Positions 24,776 to 33,325 of a DNA stretch of 64,000 bases are shown here, one piece after another (position 1 is the first letter of the stretch; each line of letters begins with the position of its first letter). Origin of the DNA: Palsa-1400 sp036501625. Lineage in GTDB: Bacteria; Verrucomicrobiota; Verrucomicrobiia; Limisphaerales; Palsa-1400. The position numbers and the translations under genes were made by a program. Under the pieces are notes generated by a model, which worked only from the letters and a program-made list of their open reading frames with translations, had not been told where the DNA came from and made no database searches. The stretch lies in contig DASXZY010000038.1 in the NCBI GenBank assembly GCA_036501625.1, positions 1-64,000 of the forward strand, given 5' to 3'.

Positions 24776-27072
24776 AAATCGTCGAACAGCGTTGGCGTCG
24801 AGGCGCTGTTGAAAGTCTGCCAGGGGCGGTCGTTATCCTGGTTCAGTTTGTAGCGCGGGAACGCCTTGAGAGAGAAGGTGACGCCCACGGCAAAATCAGT
24901 CGGCTGGCCCGCCCCTTGGTTGACGCGGAAAGTCAGCGCGGCCGTCCAGCTTCGCAAGTCGTGGTAAATCGAATAAAGCTGCTCCTGCATGGCGCCGTTC
25001 TGCGCCTCGAAACGCTCCGAAATGCGCGCACCCCAATTCTCGTCGAACCGATAGTAGAGGCTGAAATCGACGAGGTTATGGCCCGGAAGCGTCTGGCCGG
25101 GAAAGCTCTGGAATTCAGGATCGTTGTTCATCAGATAATAGTATCCGATCGACGTGCTGAGGGCCGTGGTGGGCTGGAGGAAAACGCGCTCAATGGCCTC
25201 GCGCCAGCGCGTGTTAGTCAGGTCGTAACGGGTCGAGGAGCTGAACGTGATCCAGGAACGCGGGCGAAAATCGAGGTCGTTGTACAAATCGGCAAAACTC
25301 CGGTTGGTGCCGGACAAATACCAATCGGTATAGACGGCCCAGTTGATGAAGTCCTCGATCCCGTCCTTGCGTTTGGTTTGCAATTTGTTGCGCAACATCA
25401 GCCGCATCACGTTTTCGCTGTGGATGGAGTCGATGTCGTTGTAGTCCGGAAAATCAATCGGCAGCAGGCGCAAGTTGGGCGATTGATAGTCGAACAGCGG
25501 CACATGGGAGGAGGCGAAGGGCACGTAGGCGTAGTCAATCTCCGGCTGCATGATATGGCGCACGCCATCGAGGTCGAAAAAGTCGCTGTTCACATTTTTG
25601 TAAACACGCGAGGCCTTGAACGAAACATCCATCCCGGTGTTAAAAATGCCCCGCCCTTGCTGGTTGGTGCGAACCTGCGGGCCATCGACGTCGCTGTAAT
25701 AGGTCGCCCGCCCGCCCGCCAGCGGCGTGACGTTGAGCCATCCGAAAAATGTTTCCGGCAGGCTGAATTGGTGAAAGGTATCGACTCGTGCCGCCGAATA
25801 ATTTGGATAGCCGCCAAGCCGTCCCGGAAATTCCTCCGTGCCGAATCCGTTGGGCAGCACGCCGTAATTGGTGAACGGCAGGGGCACATTGGTTTCCGAG
25901 AAGGCGCGCTCAAAATAGCCGGCGGAAGTTTCACTGTCGTAAAAAATAGGCGTGACACCGACTTCCTGGCGCAGGCCGGTCAATTTGAGGTCCGGCAGCC
26001 GCTCGACGGTTTCAAAGAAATTGACCAGTCGCGGCTGAAACATCCCGTCCAACACCCAATTGCGCCCCAAGTCGCTGACTTCAGCAAAGGAAGCCGGCTC
26101 GACATTTTTATTGTACTCGCCCTCGTAGAAATCGCGAATGACCAGCGGGTCGCTTTGATAATTGGCGAACACCTTGGCGGTCACATTGGAAGCGGGATGA
26201 ACTTCGTAATAGAACTGGCCCCGCTGACGGTTTTCACCCAAATGCGGCGCGGAAATGCTGTCGGCGCCCGGATCAATATCGTGCGCGTAATAATAACGGA
26301 AGGCAGCCTCGCCCCAATTGCCCATGTGCAGGGCGAAATCTGGCCCGCCGGCCAAACCGCGCCTTTCCCGCTCGTCAAGATGAAGGGTGCCATCCACCGC
26401 GCCAAGGCCCGTGCTGTTGCTCCCGTACCAGTTGTATGCGCTCAACAGATATGGGCCAAAGCGGCTGCGATAGCCGGGCACGAATTCAAAATTGTCGGGA
26501 TGCGGTTTGAGGCTCCGCCGGTAATACGGATAATAAAAAATCGGCACGCTTCCCAAATAGATCGTGGCATGCCGCGCCTCCAGGTAATCGCCGGGTGCGA
26601 TGGTGATGGTCTTGGCATGCACCGTGAAAAAAGGCTTCGCATAGTCATCGGTCGAGATGATCGCGTTGGTGGCGGACTCGATTTTGTTGCTGGTTCCGCC
26701 CATTGAATGGCCCTCGATCGAATAAGGCGCCTGCCGGGTTTTGAACCAGCCGGCCCGCACTTCGCCAGTTTTGAGATTGTAAATGAAATTGGTGCCGCGC
26801 CAAACGTGGCCGTGGTCCAAAATCGTCACGTCTCCCTCCGCGATAATCACGCCGCTCGATTCCACTTCCGAGGCCTTGTCAAACGTCACGACGGCCGACT
26901 GGTTGCTGGCCACGCCGCCATTGTAAAAGAAATTCGTGCCCCCTTCAGAGGTGAACCAGCTATTGCTGCCCAGCCCATGCACACTGGCGCCCGTCCCGCC
27001 TTGCTGCGCTTGACTGGCGAGCGCCCCGGCCAGGAGGGCCAGGATAAATTTCAGGAGCCAAGGTTGTCTCAT
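24772..27072 (-). CDS. lptD: LptD-like LPS-assembly outer-membrane protein
   Basis: 766 aa from ATG 27072; the frame reaches a TTG at 27111, but the ATG starts the signal peptide (MRQPWLLKFILALLAGALASQ). An N-terminal OstA/LptA-like beta-jellyroll follows ('VIIAEGDVTILDHGHVWRG', 'DYLEARHATIYLGSVPIFYYPYYRR'), then a long beta-barrel rich in aromatic residues. LptD with LptE inserts lipopolysaccharide into the outer leaflet. Sequence is diverged from the proteobacterial form, and the two-disulfide cysteine pattern of E. coli LptD is not evident. It lies 58 bp downstream of the DUF4230 gene and prc on the same strand. Confidence 0.75.
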   Translation of the reverse strand: MRQPWLLKFILALLAGALASQAQQGGTGASVHGLGSNSWFTSEGGTNFFYNGGVASNQSAVVTFDKASEVESSGVIIAEGDVTILDHGHVWRGTNFIYNLKTGEVRAGWFKTRQAPYSIEGHSMGGTSNKIESATNAIISTDDYAKPFFTVHAKTITIAPGDYLEARHATIYLGSVPIFYYPYYRRSLKPHPDNFEFVPGYRSRFGPYLLSAYNWYGSNSTGLGAVDGTLHLDERERRGLAGGPDFALHMGNWGEAAFRYYYAHDIDPGADSISAPHLGENRQRGQFYYEVHPASNVTAKVFANYQSDPLVIRDFYEGEYNKNVEPASFAEVSDLGRNWVLDGMFQPRLVNFFETVERLPDLKLTGLRQEVGVTPIFYDSETSAGYFERAFSETNVPLPFTNYGVLPNGFGTEEFPGRLGGYPNYSAARVDTFHQFSLPETFFGWLNVTPLAGGRATYYSDVDGPQVRTNQQGRGIFNTGMDVSFKASRVYKNVNSDFFDLDGVRHIMQPEIDYAYVPFASSHVPLFDYQSPNLRLLPIDFPDYNDIDSIHSENVMRLMLRNKLQTKRKDGIEDFINWAVYTDWYLSGTNRSFADLYNDLDFRPRSWITFSSSTRYDLTNTRWREAIERVFLQPTTALSTSIGYYYLMNNDPEFQSFPGQTLPGHNLVDFSLYYRFDENWGARISERFEAQNGAMQEQLYSIYHDLRSWTAALTFRVNQGAGQPTDFAVGVTFSLKAFPRYKLNQDNDRPWQTFNSASTPTLFDDF

Positions 27073-27130
27073 TAAGGGCGTCCAGCTAACCAGAAGCCCG
27101 GAATGATGCAAAGGGATTTCTTCGCGCGGC

Positions 27131-27709
27131 CTACTTCGAGCGCAAATCGATGTCCGTGAAGCCGAGTTGGTAGAGCAGCACCGTTAATTGCAGCTTTCCC
27201 TGTTTGGCGGCGTCGGCCAGGATGCCGTTTTGCGAGGCGGCCAGCCGCAACTCGTTGACAGCCTGCTGGCGGGCGCTTTGTTCCAACCCCTTGTCATACA
27301 GGCGGAAGGCGCCGGTGGAATGGTCCAATATCTGGGTCGCGTGGTCATCCAGATAGGCGTCGGTAATGCGCGCGCGCGGCATGGCCATGGTGATTTTCTT
27401 CCCGGAAATCTGGATGTCGCCGGGGGCCAATTGGTTGAGGTCGAGGCCCGCCTTGACCACGCCGTGGGCGACCAGCAGCACCCGGCTGTCACCGTACCAT
27501 TTGGGATCGTCAAACTCCACCACCTTTTCCATCGTGTACTTGATGGTGACAAACTGGGAGAGGGCCTGAACTTTTTCCAATAGGGCAGGGCCGCTGTAAC
27601 CGCCCGATGCGCGGCCGGCGTACCATCGATACCCGAGCAGCCCGATCAGCAAACCAAGCGCGAAAATGACCGCCAAAGCCGCGATCGTGCCTGCCACTTT
27701 TCTCAACAT
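27131..27709 (-). CDS. DUF4230 membrane-anchored protein
   Basis: 192 aa with one N-terminal transmembrane helix (about residues 5-28) and an extracytoplasmic domain matching DUF4230: 'LEKVQALSQFVTIKYTMEKVVE', 'LLVAHGVVKAGLDLNQL' and 'ITMAMPRARITDAYLDD'. A clear SD (AGGAG) ends 8 nt before the ATG. It sits between prc and lptD on the minus strand, suggesting an envelope role; the family has no established function. Confidence 0.75.
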   Translation of the reverse strand: MLRKVAGTIAALAVIFALGLLIGLLGYRWYAGRASGGYSGPALLEKVQALSQFVTIKYTMEKVVEFDDPKWYGDSRVLLVAHGVVKAGLDLNQLAPGDIQISGKKITMAMPRARITDAYLDDHATQILDHSTGAFRLYDKGLEQSARQQAVNELRLAASQNGILADAAKQGKLQLTVLLYQLGFTDIDLRSK

Positions 27710-27780
27710 GCAAGTCGCTCCTGTTCGTTCACGGCGCCCTTGAGCGCCGGGTGCCGGGTGCCGGCCACCCCGACAGCCGA

Positions 27781-30447
27781 TTACCGGATGCCGGCCTTGG
27801 AAAGGCCTTCTTCCTTATTCGCCAGCGCGATATAGTCGATCATAATGTGCCTGGCCTCATCCAGGGCCGGGTCCACGGCGGCTTCTTCTGTGACGGCTTC
27901 CGTGTCGGAATCGTCATCGAAGCCGGGGTCGGTGGAAGCGGAAGCGGCGCCAGGCTTGATGGCAGCCAATTGCAATCGCGCCATGTCCGCGTTTTGCAGC
28001 GTCAGATCATAGACTTTTTCGTCCAATTTCTTGCGAGAGAGCCGCTCCTTCTTGATCGCGTCGGCCCGGGCGATCAGGGACTTCTGCTCCGCTTTGCGGC
28101 CGTCCAAGTTCAAGGAAAGGCTTTTGTCGGCCCGCATTTTGAGGAACTGCGCGATGTCTTCCTTGATGTAATCAAAGTCTTTGCTGGCGGCCACGCGCTG
28201 CCGGGAGCGTTCCTTCAATTCAGCCACGTAGGGCCGGACGCGATTGAGATTCTCAGGATTGGCGCTCTCAACTTTGTCGCACGGGAGCGCGTTGGGAAGG
28301 GCGCTTTCGCCGATGTCGTTGGTGTCCGCGTTGAGCCGGGAAGGCAGTTCGATGTCGGAAAGCACGCCCTGAAGCTGCGTGGAAACGCCGGCGGCGCGGT
28401 AAAACTTCTTAATGGTAATTTTGAGCTGGCCGGGATCGTAATCGGGGTTATAGGCCAATTTGTTTTGCTTGAGATACTGCCTGAGGAAAGGCCGGAGGCT
28501 TTGCATGGTCTGCACGGTTCCCTTGCCGAAGGTGGAATGGTCGCCGACAATCAAGGCGCGATTCCAATCTTGCAAGGCGCCCGCCGTGATTTCAGAGGCC
28601 GACGCGCTCAACCGGCTTGTCAATACGATCAGCGGGCCGTCATACAGGACCCGGTCGTCGTGGCAAGGCTCGACCGCAATTTCCCCGCTTGGTTCCTTGG
28701 TCTGCACGACCGGGCCGGCTGGAACAAACAGCCCTGTCAATCTAATCGCTTCCTCCAGAAAGCCGCCGCCGTTGTTGCGCAAATCCAGGATGATTCCGCC
28801 CACCTTCTCCTTTTTCATGCGTACGATGAGCTTCTCCACGTCGGAGGTCATGCTCTTGGCAGCGCCTCCGGCCAGGCTGGCATTGTCGTTGTCGGCGTAA
28901 AATGAGGGAATGTTGATCACACCGACGCGGGATTCGGCTCCGTCCGGTCCGGGAGACTCAAAAATGCGGGACTTGACCTCCTGATCTTCCAGTTTGATTT
29001 CATCTCGCACCAGTGTGACATGTTTGCGCGTGGAAGCGTCAGGCGCGTCGCCGGGGATGACGGTCAAAGTTACCTGGCTGCCCTTGGGGCCGCGGATCAT
29101 TTCCACGATCTGGTCCAGGGTCATGCCCTCCACTTCGACCGGTTCGGCGTTGCTTTGCGCGACCGCCACGATGCGGTCGTCTTGATGAATCTTGCCGCTT
29201 TTCTTGGCCGGGCCTTCCTTAAGTTCAACGATCTTGCAATAGTCATTGTCCTTCCCCAGCAGTGCGCCAATGCCGAAAAGAGACAGCTTCATCTGAATGG
29301 CAAAATTCTCCGCGGAAATGTGGCTCATGAAATCGGAATGCGGATCGTACGCGCGCGCCAGCGAGGTCACGTAACGCTCGAACGCCAGTCCGTCCTTCTC
29401 CATGTCCTTGTAATGGCTGAGCAATTGCGAACAGCGGTTGGTCAGGGTTTTGTGGATTTCCGCCATGTCCTTTCGCTCAAGGTGAATGACGGCCATCAAG
29501 TTGGTTCCCGTCTCGGCCTGCATGGCGGCCGGTTCGTCATTATTCCGCGGCTTTTGAATTTCATCGGAGTTGGTGCTGGCCGCCTCCTGCTTTTCGTGGT
29601 GGAAAGTGACGTCGCCAAGTTCCTGTCCGGTGGCGGAATAAATCAGGTTCGTGACTTTGGCTGCCATGGCCGGCGCCGGCAAATCCAGCCGCACGGTGGC
29701 GTTGGATTGGCCGGCAGCGATTTCCACCGCGCCGACTTCATGGCCGTCTTTGGCCAGGAGCTTCCCTGGCAAGAGATCGAAGTTGGCTGGATGCAATTTG
29801 TCGCGCTTGAATGTCACGACCGGGCGGCCCTTGCCATCGGCGCTGACCCGGCCAGTGAATTGAACATCCGGGGAAGTCAGAAGCTGCTCCAAATATTCGC
29901 AACGCACTTCCTCGTGCCAGAAGTCCATTGCTTGATTCAGGTCTTTGGCATACGGAAGGTCATGGCGGTTGAGGACAAACCGGTCATTGTTGGTGAAAAC
30001 AAACGTGGCGGAATTGAGCATGTTGCTCGTCAAATTCATCCGCTGGTGGACGCGCTCCATGAATCGCGAGAAGATGACCCAGCAGGGCGTGAGATCCTTA
30101 TCCCGAAGCGTGAGCACGTTGAGGTTGGTGCGGTATTTTTCAAAGTCCTTGATGTCGGACTGGATGAAGAACATGTGGAAATAATCCAGCGAATCAATGT
30201 ATTGGTCCAAAAACTTGGACGAGATTTCCTGATCGAATGGATGCTGGGAATAATTCCAATCCGAAATTCTTTCGGCGGCAATTTGAGCGACAATGGGGTC
30301 GTAAGGGTCCGCCGCCGCTGCCATCTCGGCGGCTGACTTCGGCTCCGGCCCCTGAGGCGAAGCGTGCGCGTTGAGGGCGAGAGAGAAGACCGCTGAGGCC
30401 AGGGCCAGGGCCGCGCGGTTTGCCGCGAACAAAAATCGAAGTCTCAT
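27781..30447 (-). CDS. prc: tail-specific carboxy-terminal protease
   Basis: 888 aa, periplasmic. Signal peptide (MRLRFLFAANRAALALASAVFSLALNAHA), then the long N-terminal helical region of the Prc/Tsp type ('ISDWNYSQHPFDQEISSKFLDQYIDSLDYFHMFFIQSD'; quoted in shorter parts elsewhere), a PDZ domain around residues 390-470 and the S41 peptidase core. The Ser/Lys dyad is visible as 'SRLSASASEITAGAL' (Ser near 612) and 'STFGKGTVQT' (Lys near 642). A DUF3340-like C-terminal region follows, with an extra acidic tail. Prc trims lipoproteins and cell-wall enzymes in other bacteria. It is longer than E. coli Prc (682 aa). Confidence 0.9.
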   Translation of the reverse strand: MRLRFLFAANRAALALASAVFSLALNAHASPQGPEPKSAAEMAAAADPYDPIVAQIAAERISDWNYSQHPFDQEISSKFLDQYIDSLDYFHMFFIQSDIKDFEKYRTNLNVLTLRDKDLTPCWVIFSRFMERVHQRMNLTSNMLNSATFVFTNNDRFVLNRHDLPYAKDLNQAMDFWHEEVRCEYLEQLLTSPDVQFTGRVSADGKGRPVVTFKRDKLHPANFDLLPGKLLAKDGHEVGAVEIAAGQSNATVRLDLPAPAMAAKVTNLIYSATGQELGDVTFHHEKQEAASTNSDEIQKPRNNDEPAAMQAETGTNLMAVIHLERKDMAEIHKTLTNRCSQLLSHYKDMEKDGLAFERYVTSLARAYDPHSDFMSHISAENFAIQMKLSLFGIGALLGKDNDYCKIVELKEGPAKKSGKIHQDDRIVAVAQSNAEPVEVEGMTLDQIVEMIRGPKGSQVTLTVIPGDAPDASTRKHVTLVRDEIKLEDQEVKSRIFESPGPDGAESRVGVINIPSFYADNDNASLAGGAAKSMTSDVEKLIVRMKKEKVGGIILDLRNNGGGFLEEAIRLTGLFVPAGPVVQTKEPSGEIAVEPCHDDRVLYDGPLIVLTSRLSASASEITAGALQDWNRALIVGDHSTFGKGTVQTMQSLRPFLRQYLKQNKLAYNPDYDPGQLKITIKKFYRAAGVSTQLQGVLSDIELPSRLNADTNDIGESALPNALPCDKVESANPENLNRVRPYVAELKERSRQRVAASKDFDYIKEDIAQFLKMRADKSLSLNLDGRKAEQKSLIARADAIKKERLSRKKLDEKVYDLTLQNADMARLQLAAIKPGAASASTDPGFDDDSDTEAVTEEAAVDPALDEARHIMIDYIALANKEEGLSKAGIR

Positions 30448-30546
30448 TAAATTAAACAGATATTTTTACGGGAAGACCTGCCGCCGTCCCGTCGGCACTC
30501 AAAGTAACCAATTCTGGCCGTTTTGCCAGCGAAGTTTTGAAGTTTC

Positions 30547-30575
30547 TGGACAGTCGCGCGGCGGAAGGGGAACAT
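30547..30575 (+). promoter_or_regulatory. candidate leaderless promoter of the ABC ATPase gene
   Basis: TGGACA (30547-30552) and GAACAT (30570-30575), 17 bp apart, with 6 nt before the ATG at 30582. The -35 matches the consensus at five of six positions. No SD lies at a functional distance. Confidence 0.4.
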
Positions 30576-30581
30576 CTTCGG

Positions 30582-31676
30582 ATGGCTCGCTTGGTTCTTG
30601 AGAATGTGTCCAAACGCTTTGCCGGCCCGCGCCGCGAAAATGTCGGCGCCGTTTCGCGATTGCATCTGGCTGTGGAGGACAACGAATTCCTGGTCATTGT
30701 CGGCCCGTCCGGTTGCGGCAAGACCACGACCTTGCGCCTGATTGCCGGTTTGGAAACACCGGACGAAGGCGTCATCCGCCTGGACGGACAATCGTGGGCG
30801 GGCGTGCCTCCGCGCGACCGGGACGCGGCCATGGTTTTCCAAAACCACGCCCTGCTGCCGCACTTGACGGTGTTTGAAAACATGGCCTTCGGCCTGATGC
30901 TGCGGCGATTCGCCAAGGAGGAAATTGCCAGGCGCGTGCGCGCGGCGGCCGACATGCTCAAGCTGGCGCCGCTGCTGGAGCGAAAACCGCCCGCGCTTTC
31001 CGGCGGCGAATGCCAGCGGGTGGCCCTGGGCCGCGCGATGGTGCGGCAGCCCAAGGTCTTTTTGTTTGACGAGCCGCTCTCCAACCTCGACGCCCCCATG
31101 CGGTTGCAACTGCGCGGCGAGATCGCCGCCCTCCGCCGGCGCGCCGGCGCGGTCATGATCTACGTCACGCACGACCAGGCCGAAGCCATGGCGCTGGCGG
31201 ACCGGGTCGCGCTCATGAAGGACGGCGCTTTGCAACAAACGGCCGCGCCCGCGGATATATACGAACGGCCGGCCAACCGTTTCGTGGCAGGCTTCATGGG
31301 TTCGCCGCCGATGAATTTTTTTGAGGGAACTCTCGCGCGGAACAATGGCGCGGCCGTTTTTCAAGCCGGCCCGCTAAACGTGGCGCTAACGAATGGCGTC
31401 CCTGCCGGGCGCCTCGGCAAGCCGGTTACGCTGGGCTTGCGGCCGGAGCATATCGGCCAGGCGGAAGGCGGCCCAGCGGCTGCGGTGGAGCGAGTTGAGG
31501 CAGCGGGGCCAGAGAATTTTATTTACTGCTCGATCCACGGCTTGCCCCTGGTGCTGAGAGCGCCGCCCGGCCCCTCCATCAAAAGCGGCGGCAGCCTGGC
31601 GTTGAAGTTCGACATGGCTCACGCGCATTTCTTCGACGCAGCCACGGGAGAAAGGCTGGATTTCTCTTCGTCTTAA
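30582..31676 (+). CDS. ABC transporter ATP-binding protein, MalK/UgpC type
   Basis: 364 aa. Walker A 'GPSGCGKTT' (about residue 41), Q-loop 'MVFQNHALLPHLTV', signature 'LSGGECQRVALGRA', Walker B 'VFLFDEPLSNLD' and H-loop 'YVTHDQAEA' are intact. A C-terminal TOBE region ('VTLGLRPEHIG', 'FDMAHAHFFDAATGERL') marks the carbohydrate CUT1 subgroup. No permease or binding protein is adjacent; MalK-type ATPases often serve several distant permeases. ATG 30582 is chosen over an earlier in-frame ATG (30537), because the domain begins at 'MARLVLENVSKRF'. Confidence 0.9.
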   Translation: MARLVLENVSKRFAGPRRENVGAVSRLHLAVEDNEFLVIVGPSGCGKTTTLRLIAGLETPDEGVIRLDGQSWAGVPPRDRDAAMVFQNHALLPHLTVFENMAFGLMLRRFAKEEIARRVRAAADMLKLAPLLERKPPALSGGECQRVALGRAMVRQPKVFLFDEPLSNLDAPMRLQLRGEIAALRRRAGAVMIYVTHDQAEAMALADRVALMKDGALQQTAAPADIYERPANRFVAGFMGSPPMNFFEGTLARNNGAAVFQAGPLNVALTNGVPAGRLGKPVTLGLRPEHIGQAEGGPAAAVERVEAAGPENFIYCSIHGLPLVLRAPPGPSIKSGGSLALKFDMAHAHFFDAATGERLDFSSS

Positions 31677-31728
31677 TCTTAATCTTGCTCGTAATCTTAA
31701 TCCTAATCGTTCGGAGGGCTTAAGATTA
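31671..31728 (+). repeat. short TAATCTT-type repeats with inverted arm
   Basis: Between the ABC ATPase and hemB, the heptamer TAATCTT or close variants recurs about every 6-12 bp. TAATCTTAA (31692-31700) is also perfectly complementary to TTAAGATTA (31720-31728), so a 9-bp stem with a 19-nt loop is possible. No T run follows. It is just upstream of the hemB SD. Confidence 0.55.
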
Positions 31729-31741
31729 TGAGGAAGACGCT

Positions 31742-32740
31742 ATGCACTATCTAGGACAATTCCCGTTCTGCCGCCCGCGCCGTTTGCGGCAATCTCCGGC
31801 GCTTCGCGGCCTCGTGCGCGAAACCTCCCTGCGCGCGGACCAGTTCGTCCTCCCCCTGTTCGCTCGCGCGGGCAAAAAGATTCGCCGCCCGGTCGATTCC
31901 ATGCCCGGCATCTTTCAATTATCCCCCGACGAATTGCTCCGCGAGGCGGAAGAGGCGCACAAATGGGGCGTGCCGGCGGTTCTTCTATTCGGCATTCCAG
32001 AGGCCAAGGATGAAAAGGCGTCCGGGGCTTATGCCCGCAATGGCGTCGTTCAGCAAACGGTCCGCCTCCTCAAAAAGCATCTGCCCGGCTGCCTGGTGTT
32101 GACCGATGTCTGCCTTTGCGAATATATGAGCCACGGCCATTGCGGGATTGTCGAAAAAACCCGGAACGGGCGCGTCGCCAATGACCCAACGCTGGCCTTG
32201 CTCGCCCGCACCGCCCTCAGCCATGCCGAAGCCGGGGCCGACATCGTCGCGCCCAGCGATATGATGGATGGACGAGTCGCGGCCATTCGGCAGTCGCTCG
32301 ACCAGCACGGATTTGACGACACACCGATTCTTTCCTACGCGGCGAAGTTTGCTTCTGCCTATTATGGGCCGTTCCGCGACGCGGCAGAATCCGCCCCGCA
32401 ATTTGGCGACCGCCGCGCTTACCAAATGGACGGCGCCAATGCCGGGGAAGCCATGCGCGAAGTGGCCATGGACCTCAAGGAAGGCGCCGACATGGTTATG
32501 GTCAAGCCGGCGCTGGGCTATTTGGACATCGTCCATCGCGTCAAAACGGAGTTCGGCGTCCCGACTGCTGCTTACTCGGTCAGCGGAGAGTTTTCCATGA
32601 TCAAGGCTGCCGCCGCCAAAGGATGGCTGGATGAACGCGCCATAACCTTGGAAACGATGCTCTCGATGCGCCGGGCCGGCGCGGATTTTATTGTCACGTA
32701 TTCGGCCGCCAGCGTGGCGCGATGGCTCAAGGAAGGCTGA
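31742..32740 (+). CDS. hemB: delta-aminolevulinic acid dehydratase (porphobilinogen synthase)
   Basis: 332 aa; condenses two 5-aminolevulinate molecules to porphobilinogen in heme synthesis. Schiff-base lysines are K202 ('LSYAAKFASAYYGPF') and K255 ('MVMVKPALGYLDI'). The metal site 'DVCLCEYMSHGHCG' with C124, C126 and C134 marks the zinc-dependent type rather than the Asp-rich magnesium type. A GAGGA SD sits 7 nt before the ATG, in contrast to the leaderless-looking starts nearby. The 65-bp gap to the ABC gene holds the TAATCTT repeats. Confidence 0.95.
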   Translation: MHYLGQFPFCRPRRLRQSPALRGLVRETSLRADQFVLPLFARAGKKIRRPVDSMPGIFQLSPDELLREAEEAHKWGVPAVLLFGIPEAKDEKASGAYARNGVVQQTVRLLKKHLPGCLVLTDVCLCEYMSHGHCGIVEKTRNGRVANDPTLALLARTALSHAEAGADIVAPSDMMDGRVAAIRQSLDQHGFDDTPILSYAAKFASAYYGPFRDAAESAPQFGDRRAYQMDGANAGEAMREVAMDLKEGADMVMVKPALGYLDIVHRVKTEFGVPTAAYSVSGEFSMIKAAAAKGWLDERAITLETMLSMRRAGADFIVTYSAASVARWLKEG

Positions 32741-32755
32741 CTCGGCCCGCCGCTT

Positions 32756-33259
32756 TTACTTAAATAGGATAAAGCCGACCAACCCCGCCACCACGAGGGC
32801 CAGCAAGATGATCGCGACAATAAATATCTTGTTGGCGGTATTGCTCTTCTTGGCAAAGGCGCTCTTGTCAAATGGAACGGCCTTGGTCGAAGGTTCCTGG
32901 CCAAGCTTGACGCCTTGGGGAATGACCATGGTCTGGTCCGGCATTTTCTTGGGCGAGGATTTTTGCCCGGCGGGGTCTTCGAGGCGCATTTCCACCTGGC
33001 CCAGGCGCAATATTTGCCCCGGCTTGAGCACCGCTTCGCCGGTCACTTGATGGCCGTGGACAAAGGTGCCGTTGGTCGAGTTCAGGTCGTGAATGACCAC
33101 GTCGTTCCCGCGCAGGAGCACTTCGCAATGGTGGCTGGAAATTGAACTCTCCGGAATCGGGAATGTGTTGTCATCAACGCGGCCGATGGTGGTCTTTTCC
33201 ACCTTCAGTTCATAAGTCTTGCCGGTCAACCCTTCGCTCAGAATTACAAGTTTGGCCAT
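32756..33259 (-). CDS. FHA-domain protein with C-terminal membrane anchor
   Basis: 167 aa. The forkhead-associated (phosphothreonine-binding) domain spans about residues 5-85: 'KTTIGRVDDNTFPIPESSISSHHCEVL' includes the GR and SxxH signatures, followed by 'DLNSTNGTFVHG'. A linker follows, then one transmembrane helix at the extreme C-terminus (about 143-165, ending 'GLVGFILFK'), so the FHA domain faces the cytoplasm. A Ser/Thr kinase is encoded at 44455-45468; a functional link is possible but unproven. Convergent with hemB, 15 bp apart. Confidence 0.88.
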   Translation of the reverse strand: MAKLVILSEGLTGKTYELKVEKTTIGRVDDNTFPIPESSISSHHCEVLLRGNDVVIHDLNSTNGTFVHGHQVTGEAVLKPGQILRLGQVEMRLEDPAGQKSSPKKMPDQTMVIPQGVKLGQEPSTKAVPFDKSAFAKKSNTANKIFIVAIILLALVVAGLVGFILFK

Positions 33260-33325
33260 ACTTTGGGCTGGTGGATTATGGCCGTCCTCGGCCTGTTGTC
33301 AAACCGTTTTCCGGGTTCTTCTTGC

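Noticed and set aside
24682..26706. Long plus-strand open frame opposite lptD
   Set aside because: Antisense shadow of the LptD-like gene.
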